Shown: positions 30,578 through 41,464 of the stretch, one piece after another
Layout: the number at the start of each line of letters is the position of its first letter
How positions within the stretch are numbered: the stretch's first letter is position 1
Assembly: GCA_039105265.1 (NCBI GenBank)
Contig: JAPFFF010000019.1
Span: 744,001-808,000 of the forward strand
DNA length: 64,000 bases
Source: Tritrichomonas musculus
Lineage: Eukaryota > Parabasalia > Tritrichomonadida > Tritrichomonadidae
Reading direction: 5' to 3'
Notes under the pieces: model-generated
What the model was told of the DNA's origin: nothing
What the model saw: only the letters and a program-made list of their open reading frames with translations
Database searches by the model: none
Position numbers and translations under genes: made by a program

Positions 30578-32582
30578 ACCCTTTTCCCACATAATTTCGC
30601 ACAAGGGTAATTTTTAAAGAATAAAAGGGTAATTTTTTTTAAACCTAGTTTATAATTAGCATAAATGTATAATAGTATAGTACTGTTCATATTAGGTAAA
30701 ATGTTCATTTTAAAGGAAAATCTGACAAAAAGACGTTAAGGAAAAAATCTATTTTATTTGCTTTTTTTTCCAGCAACAAATGAATAATTTGATTTTTTAA
30801 GTAATAGCAAATTATCAACAAACTAACATGAATTAAAATAACCGATGAAATGAACGTTTATAAATTCATACAAAAAGATATCAGATTTGATGATCAAAAA
30901 TAAAAGTCAATTAAAACAATTAATTTTATGATTTGCGTGTTTAAAACAGATTAATTTAACAATATTCGGTATTTTTAGCCTATTCTAAATCGCTGGCGAT
31001 GAGATAATTTGAATAAATAGTTTTTTTTTATTATCATTTTTATTTTGATAATATTTACTTAAATATCAATTGTTTCTTTATCCAATTAACTAAAATTTAA
31101 TCATATAGTAATTACATATTTAAACATACCACCATTTTCCAATTGACAATATTTTGCTTCCAGAAAACTTAAATTTGGAAATTGTTTTAATTCGTATGTT
31201 TCGTCTATCCAGCTATCAATAACAAGATAAAAAAAATAAGATTTATAATGAATATGAGGTATTGTTTTGTGTTATGAAGAAAATTTTGATTATGAAAGAA
31301 GTGATGTGTTTTAACAGCTCAATTCTTGAAAATGTCGAAAAAAAATTGATTTAAAAGAAAAATTCTTAAATGATTAATTGATTTTTTAAAATAAGTATCA
31401 AAATAGATTAATAATCTTTTAAATAAATATGAGAAAGAAAATAAATACCAAAACGCATTGAAAGCCTATACTTTTGCATCTTTTATATAAGTTTATTGAA
31501 TTATAGAAAAAAGTTAATTTTTCTCAAGACCAATTAAGTTTCATCTATATAATTTTATATTTAATAATATTACACTATAGAGCATATAATTTTCACCTTA
31601 AATATCAATATTCCAGAAATTTTGCTTCCAAGAAGCAATCAATTAAAAACACGTATTTTCAATTTTATTATTACAGGGATTTAAAAAAGTGATATTATGC
31701 TAGTATCTTATTTCTAAATCATGTGTATTATATTTTTTGCTATGCTGTTTTTATATTTTCTGTTAAAAAATTGAACAATTCATTTTTGATGACTTTTTTA
31801 AAAAATCCAACAATTTTCATATATATTGATAATTATGAAATGCTGATAATAGAAATATATAAAATGAATGATAACCTTATATTTACATTGCTTTTTCTAA
31901 AAAAATAATTGATATTTAAGTAAATATTATCAAAATAAAAATGATTATAAAAAAAAAACTATTTATTCAAATTATCTCATCGCCAGCGATTTAGAATAGG
32001 CTAAAAATACCGAATATTGTTAAATTAATCTGTTTTAAACACGCAAATCATAAAATTAATTGTTTTAATTGACTTTTATTTTTGATCATCAAATCTGATA
32101 TCTTTTTGTATGAATTTATAAACGTTCATTTCATCGGTTATTTTAATTCATGTTAGTTTGTTGATAATTTGCTATTACTTAAAAAATCAAATTATTCATT
32201 TGTTGCTGGAAAAAAAGCAAATAAAATAGATTTTTTCCTTAACGTCTTTTTGTCAGATTTTCCTTTAAAATGAACATTTTACCTAATATGAACAGTACTA
32301 TATTTGAATTTAAATTCAATATAAAGAGATTGTGCATTGAAATTTAATGAATGAAGACATAATTAAATATCACGAAAATCGAGGTTAACGAATTTCGATG
32401 AAAATTTGTTCAATCATTCTTTAATAAGGATATATAAACATATTTCGTTTATATTTCACGATCTCAAGAACTTCCCCAAATAAATCATTTTCTTGTAATA
32501 TTATAAAAATAAACGTACTTTTTTCTATATAAATTACCCTTTTATAAAATTACCCTTGTGCGAAATTATGTGGGAGAAGGGT
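30578..32582. mobile_element. 2-kb palindromic (foldback-type) element, possibly two nested elements
   Basis: Outer inverted repeats ACCCTT(T/C)TCCCACATAA at 30578 and its reverse complement ending at 32582 extend about 60 bp each, containing repeated AAGGGTAATTTT. Inside are far longer arms, 30676-31071 and 31908-32302, nearly identical over about 395 bp and starting TATAGTACTGTTCATATTAG. These could be a second TA-flanked element nested in the first. The 836-bp centre has no recognisable gene. No clear target duplication was found for the outer ends. Non-autonomous. Confidence 0.75.
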
Positions 32583-33509
32583 ATTTTTTGAAAATTTTCA
32601 AAATATGTTCAACTATAATATTCGAATTGTTTAATCCTTGTATAATATGGTTTAATCAAAGAATATTAATTTTTAAAACTCGGTTAGTGGTCCAAATTGA
32701 TGATTCCTATCTTTGGAAAAGGCCGAAAACGAAATTATAAACGTCCTTTTCAATTCAATTTTACTTTTCATTTTTCTCAAAATATAACATACTTATGAAA
32801 TTTTTCCCCATATAAATGAAATGATACACAGATGATCATCATTTATTGCACAGAAAAAATATGAAAAATCAGTTTAATTCAGATAAAATACGTTATTTTT
32901 ATAAAAACGTAATTTTTTACAAAACTGAATAATTGATTCGTGCATTTAATAGCAGATTATTAAAAGTTAATATATTATCTATATGTTGACAAAGATAGAT
33001 CTATCTTAAGATATTTTCTGAGTCCATTGAATTTTTTTTCTGAGTATCATTTTTAATTAATTGATTATTTATTTGGACAGATATATTCAAAAAAAGCATA
33101 TTGCTTTTTAATAATTGAATTTATATTTGTCCAAACTGTATTGCTTTTCCTATATTTGAATAGGCTTTGTTTGAATTTATTGTTATTTAAAAATGCGAGC
33201 TATTAAACTACGTCGAAGGATTTTCTTGCTCAGTAAAGAAGTTAGAAGTTTAAAAATTCAATTAAGATTTGTTACCAAAAGAGCTTCGTATTTATTAGAT
33301 TACATAAGATCCAAAGAACCAAATTTCGATATCGATCAGCATGTCGATCCAAAATCAGATAATATTAAAACGAATAATTCATTTAACTTCACCCAAAGGT
33401 CCCCAATAATTGACGATTTGGACCACAATCTTATTGTCAAATGTCCAAATAATCGTAATTACTTAGATGAAACCAAGTTTTTTTGTTATACGATTTATTC
33501 GATATCTTA

Positions 33510-33831
33510 GTAGTTAACGGTAGGCTTTGGCAAGCCCCAGCCTACCACTACTCCAAGGGCTCCCGCCCCTGGACCCCATTCAAAAAGTCAGCTATTCAAA
33601 AAGTTCCATTCAGAAAAGGTTCCTCATTCAAAAAGCCAGATATTCAAAAAGTTCTCTATTCAAAAAGTAGTATATAAAATGGCGGGATTTTTTAACGTCC
33701 CGTGTAAAAAATCCCTCCATTAATTTTTTCCCGCTATTAAATGGACACCCCTTCTGATTTAAAAATTATGACACAGTATAAAAAGTCCACTTTAAGAAAC
33801 CCCTACTATACATCACAAGTGCTTACAGAGT
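33510..33831. mobile_element. 322-bp insertion with ATTCAAAAAGT tandem units
   Basis: Interrupts the P-like transposase. CTTA occurs at both junctions (33506-33509 and 33832-33835) and may be a short target duplication. It begins with a GC-rich part (GGCTTTGGCAAGCCCCAGCC, CCCGCCCCTGG) followed by about six 16-bp units of the form ATTCAAAAAGTTCCxx (33577-33670). ATTCAAAAAGT units recur near 42,130-42,290. No coding content. Confidence 0.5.
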
Positions 33832-34043
33832 TGTAAGAAGTGAATTACCATTTCCTTCAGAGCAACGATTGAGGAAAATTTTTTCTCCTTACGTTCAAAA
33901 AGTGGAAAAGCAATTGACCGATATAAATTCAATTGAACAAATTTTGAATGAAAGAGGATCGTTATTTGGTCAGAACGTTATTAAATGTACGTTAAGTGTT
34001 GACGCTTTTTCAATAAATACTCTTGATGCTAATGACAATTATT

Positions 34044-34966
34044 ATAGAGGGGTCAACCGCTCAACCGTTGTCAAAAAATTGAGAGAAATAAAAAATCTAA
34101 AGATCAATGCAAAATAAATTATTAAATAAATATAACAGTATTTATGAATAATAAAAAATTGCATTAAAAAAAATTTCCTTTATTTTGCCAGGAGTTAGAA
34201 GAGATCAAAGTTTTAATGACATGTGATATGAATTACATTTTTTAAATATTAAAAATCATTATAAAAAGCCATTAATTAATATATTTTTGGATTTAAACTC
34301 CTTATGATCAAACAAATATTCAATTTTATTCAATAAAACCCTCAAAAAATTATTAAAAAACATCAAATAAAAGATATTTTCAAAGATTTATTATTTCTCC
34401 TCATGAAAAACAAAAATTGAAGAAAAATAACCATAATCATCTATTAATAAATGGTTAAACAATCAAAAGTAAACAAACATTTATTACTTTTTTTTTTTGA
34501 AATATATATCAATAATTTTAAGAAATAACAGTACGTTTAACTGTTAAAATTTCAATTATTGTGATATATAAATAAATAATTCCTAACAAATTTCATATTT
34601 TAATATACTATTTTATTTGATTTAATTCTTCATTGTAGAGATATCATTTTTTGGTTTTTTTATATTTTATTTAAATTATTTTATATTTTATAATTATAAT
34701 ATATTTAAATTTTTTATACGATAATATTTAATTCATAAGATATTTTGGTTTGAAAGAGAATTATAGTTATATGAAAAAGTGGGAATTTTCAAATTTTTTT
34801 AATTGAATTTTTATTTCCTCTATAATTCCTGGCAAAATAAGCGAATTTTTAATTTGAGCATAAAAATATATATTACTATATATAAAGAATTAGAATAATT
34901 ATTTTATTTAATCAAATCTTTATAAAAATACTTTTTTGACATTTTCTTGGCGGTTGACCCCCCTAT
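34044..34966. mobile_element. 923-bp non-autonomous element with 8-bp target duplication (hAT/P-like)
   Basis: Ends ATAGAGGGGTCAACCGC and GCGGTTGACCCCCCTAT are 17-bp inverted repeats with one mismatch. CAATTATT directly flanks both ends (34036-34043 and 34967-34974). Eight-base duplications are typical of hAT and P superfamily transposons. The interior is A+T-rich without coding sequence. Confidence 0.85.
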
Positions 34967-36495
34967 CAATTATTCTTTTTTATATTTAATTTTACCTTTT
35001 GACACAAACATTCGACCTTTTCCGTTACACTTAGAAACAAAAGAAACAGGGAATGCAAATTCAAATACATTTGATAAAATTAAATTTATCATTGAAAAAT
35101 CAAAAAATACGAAGTTTAAAATTATTTTAGTTTCCGTAGATGGCGATCGCTATTATGATCCTTTATTTTCAATTGCTTTTAATTTTTTAAAAGAAAAGTT
35201 CTTTAAAAATGTCAATTCAATTGATTTACAATCTGTTTTTGAATTTTTTGAAACTTTTAGCGATGTTTATATGAACAGTGACCCATTACACATTTTTAAA
35301 AATTTCCGTTCAAAACTGCTAACCGATTTAACCGTCGTAAATCCACAAACAAAAAACTCTCCCATTAACAGCGAAGCAATTGAAGATATTCTTCATTTAG
35401 GATCTGCATTAACCGACCGAGGGTCCTTAGCAAAACTACATGACTGTTATCCAATCAATATCTTTACGATAGGTAATTCTATCAAAATTTTTTATAAGTC
35501 GAACCCAGAAACATTCTTTTTTTTTTATCGTTTTAAGTTTTTGGAATGAATTATTGTTAAATACTAATTTAAGTTTATATACAAGACAATATTTTTTGGA
35601 AACAATTATTTTAATTTTTATAAAGTTTTATAGTTTCTTCGAAAATAATAAAATCCCAGAAACAATTGCATTGAAAAAGTGCTCTGATGGAAGAAGTGTT
35701 TTGTGGATTTCTCATGCCAAAGCAATACGAATAATAAATACACTTTTTGTTCAATACTATGCGATATCTTTAAAGTCTTTAAATGACTTTTTGACAGCAT
35801 TTGACCGTTTTTGTTCACACCCAACCGAAAATTTCATTGGTTTGATTAGAATGCTCTGCGATTATGATAATTCATTTAAGACTATTTTACACAATTTATC
35901 CCGTTATGAATATGTTAATAGAGTTGCTAAAAATATATATGTCAAAAAACAGCCTAAAAGGTTAAATTTAGGAGGTGTTCCTTTAATTGAAAAGGAAGTG
36001 AAATTTTCATTTGATCATTCTGCATTTGAATTATGCGAGTTATTGTTTTCATATATGGATGAAAAATTCGATGAAAATTTGATGAAAGAATTAATTTTAT
36101 CTCTTGAGTTACTAAATGGAAATGCTCCTTTTCGAACTAAAAATGTACCAAATAGAACAAGCGGAGGACAAATAATGCTTAAATTGGTTTCTATATCACA
36201 GTACAAAAGAAAAATATGGAGTAATCAAGAAATTCATTTCATTGATAATAGTCTTTGGCTTAAAAAAGACATTTTAAATGATGAATATTGTGCCAAATTT
36301 AATTGTTCAAAAGATGAATTGAATAAAATTATACAAGAGAGATATATTGAAATATCCAAAAGAGAATGGACACTTGAAGAAGATAGAATATTTGCAGACT
36401 ATGCTCCAACCAAAATAAGAAACAAAGATTTAGCTCAAAAATTTATTTGTCGAACTATTAATGATGTTAAAAAAAGAAGACAATACATTAAATAA

Positions 36496-36903
36496 TTATT
36501 GCAAAAGAAGATTAGAAAAATTATTCCAAAAATAAGATACAACTTTTTCAATACAATAACCGTATAAATTAAAAATATATTTATCTTAGTAATTCTACAT
36601 AAAATTTTTAAACAATTTTTAATATAAGCAAATTAAGTTTTACTTGATGTTTTAAAATTATATATAAATTAATAACTATTTTATTTTTCGTTTGCGGCCC
36701 CTTATCTTTGGTATTACTTTTTTTATGAATGATAAATTTGAATGAATTCAAAGCCCTATCAATTATTTGTATGTGTTTTCACAATCAATATCCTAGGTCA
36801 TCCTTAATCACAGAAAATTCAATTAAAATAACTATTCGACCATTTACCTCTATAAAATTTCAATTAATTAGTTATATTCATCAGTATTCTCTATAAAAAA
36901 ATC
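36496..36903. other. intergenic region upstream of the acyltransferase
   Basis: Marks the boundary between transposon-rich DNA and host genes. It includes a short GC-richer piece (TTTGCGGCCCCTTATC near 36690). TATTCATCAGTATTC ends about 17 bases before the ATG and may contain the transcription start. Confidence 0.4.
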
Positions 36904-37848
36904 ATGAGATTCTATCACTACCATCCTCCATTACCAGAAATCGAAGAGCTCTACCATCAAAAAAAACCTACAGAAGTAACGCTTGAGCAACTTGAAGAAT
37001 TGCGCAAACCCCCTTCATATAATACTTTTCAAAAAGTCCTTCATGTAATATATTTCATTATATTTGGGATACCAAAGATTATCCTTTTGGCACTTTTCTT
37101 TATGGTTGCCGGCCCAATATTTGTTCTTGCATGTGCAATATGGCGTGCTTTTGGTTCAGCTCCGAATTATCGTCCACACCTTCAACGTCTTTGGTCATAT
37201 ATCGCACGAATTATGCTTTTTATACTAGGATACTACAAAATAACATATCATGGTCAAATTGATCCTCAAGCTAGATTTATTTGTCCTAATCACACTTGCT
37301 TCTTTGATGGATGGTACTTTTTCCCTTTAGCGCCTCGTATTATTGGGAAAAAAGAGATACTCAATTATCCGCTACTAAAAGATGTTTGTGAAGTTTTTGA
37401 GGGAATTCCTGTTGATCGTTCAAAACATACTGGTGTTTCCCATATTTTGCTTGAAAGTGCAAAAGATCCAAAAGAACCAATGATTCTTATATTTCCAGAA
37501 GGTGCATCGACATCAGGAGATTACATGTTTCGTTTTCATTTAGGAGCATTTTTAAGCGATCTTCCAGTTCAACCAACAACTATAAGATATACAATTTATG
37601 GCACAACTAGATCATTACATCATATATCTCATTTTCACCATATTCCATATATGATGCTTGTTTTCTTAGGAATACCAGGAATGAAAATCGATATAACATT
37701 TTTAGATTCAATGTCAATTAAAACTTCAGATAATGAAATTGAAGACCCGAGGGTTTTTGCTGATGACTGTGCTCTTCGAATTGCTAATGAATTAGGTGTT
37801 AGATACATTTCTCTTTCGTCAAGCTCTATTTTTTCAAGCAAAAAATAA
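36904..37848 (+). CDS. PlsC-type acyltransferase (lysophospholipid/1-acylglycerol-phosphate acyltransferase family)
   Basis: A 314-residue membrane enzyme. Hydrophobic segments at about 44-80 and 101-112 anchor it to the ER membrane. Then come the acyltransferase blocks: block I CPNHTCFFDGW with the catalytic HX4D (H130, D135), block II GIPVDRS (167-173), block III IFPEGASTSG (196-205), and a hydrophobic block with PVQPTTIRY (221-229). These are the motifs of LPCAT/AGPAT enzymes that transfer an acyl group from acyl-CoA to lysophosphatidic acid or a lysophospholipid. FPEGA instead of FPEGT is found in LPCAT-like members. There is no EF-hand or ER-retrieval signal at the C-terminus (ends IFSSKK; the KK at the very end is not a canonical KKxx). 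Substrate cannot be decided from sequence. Confidence 0.9.
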   Translation: MRFYHYHPPLPEIEELYHQKKPTEVTLEQLEELRKPPSYNTFQKVLHVIYFIIFGIPKIILLALFFMVAGPIFVLACAIWRAFGSAPNYRPHLQRLWSYIARIMLFILGYYKITYHGQIDPQARFICPNHTCFFDGWYFFPLAPRIIGKKEILNYPLLKDVCEVFEGIPVDRSKHTGVSHILLESAKDPKEPMILIFPEGASTSGDYMFRFHLGAFLSDLPVQPTTIRYTIYGTTRSLHHISHFHHIPYMMLVFLGIPGMKIDITFLDSMSIKTSDNEIEDPRVFADDCALRIANELGVRYISLSSSSIFSSKK

Positions 37849-38800
37849 AATCCTGCTTTTTTTTTGATTGAATAATGTTAATTGGATATATTAATAAATA
37901 TATTTTATCTCTTCTAATCATCATATATAGCAATTTTTACAATTTCTTCATATAATATATATAATTAATTCGTAAAAAATATTCAAAGATTACATTAAGA
38001 ATAAAGGTTTAGTAATATTCATCATTATATATATGCATATATATATGCAGGGAAATATAAATAATTTTGATAACATAGTTTTATGTGGGATATTTTAATA
38101 TATATGTCTCTGAACTAAATTTGGCTCAAAAACTTCTCAAAGAAGGGAATGATGTTCTTTTTTGAAACATGATTATAGTAAAAATCAATAAAAATATTTT
38201 CCTCATTTGAGACTGAAATATTTGATAACACATTGAAATAATAAAAATTTAAATGGAATATGATCGTAAATTACCGACAAATGAAAACTTATTTATTTAT
38301 GTACATAAATAAACTATTGGATATCCAATAATTAACATTAATTTCAAATAAATGACTATGAAATCAAATAAAGTTATATGAATATGATGCATTGAAAAAT
38401 TCAGAAAATTATTCTTACTGCAATATTTTTACTAATTACCTAAAATTGGCTTAATTTATATTCTTATATATATTTCTATTAAAGTGAATTGACTAAATTC
38501 AAATAGCAAATTGAAAAAAAATTCATTTAAAACATTGAAAATATCTTCTGAAAAATAAATTGAATTATCTCAAAATTCAAGAATCATTCAAATTCATAAA
38601 TCACTGACCAGCAAAAATTTTTGACGAACTTTAACGGCTAAGGTCAAAATTGGCCTATAAAAAGTTCACGTTATTTGTCTTTTTTTAAACTCGTTGACAA
38701 GTATACATTTTCAATAATAATAAAAAAAGATCGTTCAAAAATGAATTGAAAAAATTTTACAATTAACGAAATAAAAAAAGATCTTGGAAAAGTAAATATA
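37849..38800. other. long A+T-rich intergenic region
   Basis: About 950 bp between the acyltransferase and Myb genes (same strand). It contains short TA-rich palindromes (ATATATATGCATATATATATG near 38030). No gene, tRNA or element ends recognised. Confidence 0.5.
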
Positions 38801-39916
38801 ATGGGAAGAAAGTGGGATGAAAAAGAAGATGCAATCCTAAAAGATCTCGTATCAAAACATGGGAAACAATGGGCACTAATTGCCTCACACTTAGTTCATC
38901 GAACCCCATCTCAAGTTGCTGCAAGATGGGAAAAATGTTTAGATCCAATCATTACAAAAGGTCCTTTTACATCAGAGGAAGATGCTGTAATACGCGATTT
39001 CGTCAGAGTAAACGGTCCAAGGTCATGGCCAAGAATCACAGAGTTATTACCAAATAGATCATCTAAGCAATGTCGTGAAAGGTGGTTCAACCACTTAGAT
39101 CCAAATGTTACGAAAGCTCAATGGACATATGAAGAAGATCTGATGATATTTGAAGAATATATGAAAATTGGAGGAAAATGGTCTCAAATTGCAAAAATGC
39201 TTCCTGGAAGAACTGATAATGCTGTAAAAAACAGATGGAACTCATCAATTTCAAAGAGAATTGAACTTGGATTAAAAGGTCAAAAACAATTATTACCAGA
39301 TTCATCAAAGCGAGTTTATAAACATCATAATAATAGCCATCGATCTGATGCAGCCAGTACTTCAATAGATCATAAGAATGCCATTACAGAAAAAGGTGGA
39401 ACACAAACGTTCAATAGCAACGACCTTCCAAAGCCGCCTTATGTAAATACAAATATGCTGAACTCGCAGTCATCATTCTCTCCAGCATCAACACCAATGC
39501 CATCTAATGATTCATTTGTTTATTCATCAGCTCCAGGATCAATAGAACAATTTCAATTTACACCTTTTAATATATCAGCGGGTTCGCAATCTAATTTATC
39601 TAATAAGCCTAATATTTTAAAGAACTTACCTCCTTTAAGTATTACTCCGCAAACAAGTACTGAAGACGAATCTAAACTAACGAGCCTTCAAAAAGAAAAT
39701 GAAGATGGCAAATTAAATTCTCCACAACAAAAGCAATCTAATATTGTTATTACGCCATTATCTCTCATTCTAACTTCTCCTTCTACATCTCCAATGCCAG
39801 GATTTAATACATTGGCATCTGGAGGTATTGGAGGTCTTGCATCGCCTTCTAGAATGCCACCTTTTACGCTTTGCTCTCCACTTTCTCAGTCAATGTGTTT
39901 AAGTGACTTCAAATAA
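38801..39916 (+). CDS. three-repeat Myb transcription factor
   Basis: A 371-residue protein. Three Myb/SANT repeats occupy residues about 4-50 (WDEKEDAILKDLVSKHGKQW, then WALIASHLVHRTPSQVAARW), 54-103 (GPFTSEEDAVIRDFVR, SWPRITELLPNRSSKQCRER) and 107-152 (AQWTYEEDLMIFEEYM, KWSQIAKMLPGRTDNAVKNR). Repeat tryptophans and the recognition-helix residues of repeats 2 and 3 (SSKQCRERWFNHL, TDNAVKNRWNSSI) are those of c-Myb-type R2R3 proteins, which bind AACNG-type sites. The remaining 215 residues are Ser/Pro/Asn-rich, a likely activation or regulatory region. Trichomonads have many Myb proteins that control, among others, adhesion and iron-response genes; targets here are unknown. The third tryptophan of repeat 1 lies in ARWEKCL, as expected. 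Confidence 0.93.
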   Translation: MGRKWDEKEDAILKDLVSKHGKQWALIASHLVHRTPSQVAARWEKCLDPIITKGPFTSEEDAVIRDFVRVNGPRSWPRITELLPNRSSKQCRERWFNHLDPNVTKAQWTYEEDLMIFEEYMKIGGKWSQIAKMLPGRTDNAVKNRWNSSISKRIELGLKGQKQLLPDSSKRVYKHHNNSHRSDAASTSIDHKNAITEKGGTQTFNSNDLPKPPYVNTNMLNSQSSFSPASTPMPSNDSFVYSSAPGSIEQFQFTPFNISAGSQSNLSNKPNILKNLPPLSITPQTSTEDESKLTSLQKENEDGKLNSPQQKQSNIVITPLSLILTSPSTSPMPGFNTLASGGIGGLASPSRMPPFTLCSPLSQSMCLSDFK

Positions 39917-40436
39917 TTTAATTATTTTTTTGAATTCAGTCATTTTCTTTATCGACATTTTATAAATTTTTTTGATTAATCTATATTTTTATAGTGTTTA
40001 GAAGACCGATATTATGACTATTTAATGTTTGAAAATTGAATTTATATTGAGAAGTTATCAAGGAAAATTGACAATGGACAGATTGCTTATTGAGATTATA
40101 CTTTATAAGATCATTTTCCGTTATTTATATAATATTGCTAGTAGGTACCCTGTATCAGCTTTAAAGCGGTACAGAGGTCTTCCAACGAAAGGGGTTTATT
40201 TCGAAAATTGATGAAACTGATATTAATGTGTTTTATAAATTATATTAAAAAGAAATATCATAACATAAAATATTTTTACCGATTTATTAAAAAGAAATTT
40301 GCATTTTAAAAATTCAATTAAAAAAAAAAAAATTGACCTTTATATTTTACAAAACGATCATTTTTATTTATATCAAGTGCATATTTATAATATTTCTAAC
40401 CTTTAAAAATGATTTATGCATACAAATAACCCTGTT
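39917..40436. other. intergenic region
   Basis: A+T-rich, with a short open frame of no recognisable content (40029-40211). AACCTTTAAAAATGATTTATG at about 40398 is repeated at about 41491 beyond the neighbouring element. Confidence 0.4.
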
Positions 40437-41464
40437 CAAATGGGATTTTTTTGATTTTTGGGATGAGCATTTTTTTGGAATTTGGGATTTCTAAAAAAAA
40501 AAAAAAAAAAAAAGCAATTATTTGACCTTTTTTGATCGTATATTGTTATCAAATATTGACCAAATAAGTTCTCATTAGAAAAAATAAGAGAAATCTAATA
40601 TTACCCATAAAAGCTTTTCTATCCTTCATCCAATGATGCTTTGTTTACAAAATCAATCCCTTTGATGATGTTTCGAGCGATTCTTGCTTGTTGGTCGATA
40701 ATTTTGAAATTCCACGATCCAATATAATATACACTATCAATTCCATGCTCGATTTTTTTTTTTTTATTCTTTTACGCATTTGTCTAGTTTTATAAAATAG
40801 TGTTAGATTGCATTAATTCTTATTCCTTCATCTGTTTTTTTCAATATTTTTTTTTATGTTTTTGAAAAGTGTAAACCTATGAAAAGTAAAATATATAAAC
40901 GTTTTTTTACAAAAAATTTAAATATATTAAAAACTATTTGTTAATTCTGATTATATTTTTACAAAAAATGAATTACATAATGTTTTAAATAGAAAAAATC
41001 ATAATGTTAGATGTTTTGAAAATTAAATAATTTGATGTTATAATGATTCTAAATATGAATTATTCAAAAAACAATCCCTTTCAATCTTCACAATTCTTTC
41101 AAAAAAATCCCAAACAGAGTTTATCAAAACAATTCAAAAAGTTTCGAAAATCCCACTGGGATTTGTAAACTAATCAAAAAAATCCCTTTGGGATTTATAA
41201 ACCATTCAAAATATCCCACAGGGATCGGTTATCCCACTTTTATCCCAGATTGAATACGAATACGTTATATTATTTGGGAAATGTGATATAAAATATAAAA
41301 CATAGGACGATTATTTATCAAACAAAAATTTCTAGAAAAAATTTAAAAAATACATAAAAAAATTTTATATAATAATATTTTAAACACTTTTTTATCCCAA
41401 GGGATTTTTTTTTTATCCCAGGATTTCGGTTATCCCAGCGGTTTATCCCATTTGAACAGGGTTA
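40437..41464. mobile_element. 1.03-kb inverted-repeat element with ATCCCA-rich ends
   Basis: The ends TAACCCTGTTCAAATGGGAT and its reverse complement (perfect 20 bp) are flanked by ATACAAA on both sides (40430-40436 and 41465-41471), a probable 7-bp target duplication. Both ends carry many TGGGAT/ATCCCA units, and the right half has small palindromes (CCCACTGGGATT, TCCCTTTGGGATT, TCCCACAGGGAT). A minus-strand stretch near 40,605-40,755 reads HGIDSVYYIGSWNFKIIDQ and then RIARNIIKGIDFVNKAS; it may be a gene remnant, but its family is unknown. Confidence 0.75.

Larger units (their letters stand above)
33193..36495 (+). pseudogene. P-element-like DDE transposase gene interrupted by two insertions
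   Basis: Parts in order on the plus strand: N-terminal basic helical region (33193-33508), the SELPFPSEQRLRKIF segment that recalls the LPxPSxxTLRR signature of THAP9/P-type transposases and a candidate first acidic residue in LSVDAFSI (to 34043), then VSVDGDRYYDP, DPLHIFKNFR (compare DxxHxxKxxRN) and ENFIGLIRML (about 34975-35900). Two Myb/SANT-like helical units end the protein (RKIWSNQEIHFID and REWTLEEDRIFADYA). An insertion of about 322 bp (33510-33831) and one of 923 bp (34044-34966) interrupt it. The frame also changes by one base around the T-run at 35520-35526. Codon phase is preserved across the 8-bp duplication of the larger insertion, so that event hit a continuous gene. Not functional as it stands. 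Confidence 0.6.

Noticed and set aside
31723-31908. 61-codon frame in the centre of the palindromic element
   Set aside because: Ile/Phe/Asn-rich, no motif; random composition.
33577-33670. CRISPR-like array of short units
   Set aside because: Units are degenerate 16-mers without regular unique spacers; a simple tandem repeat in a eukaryotic element.
40029-40211. 60-codon frame downstream of the Myb gene
   Set aside because: No family features or promoter; composition of spacer.
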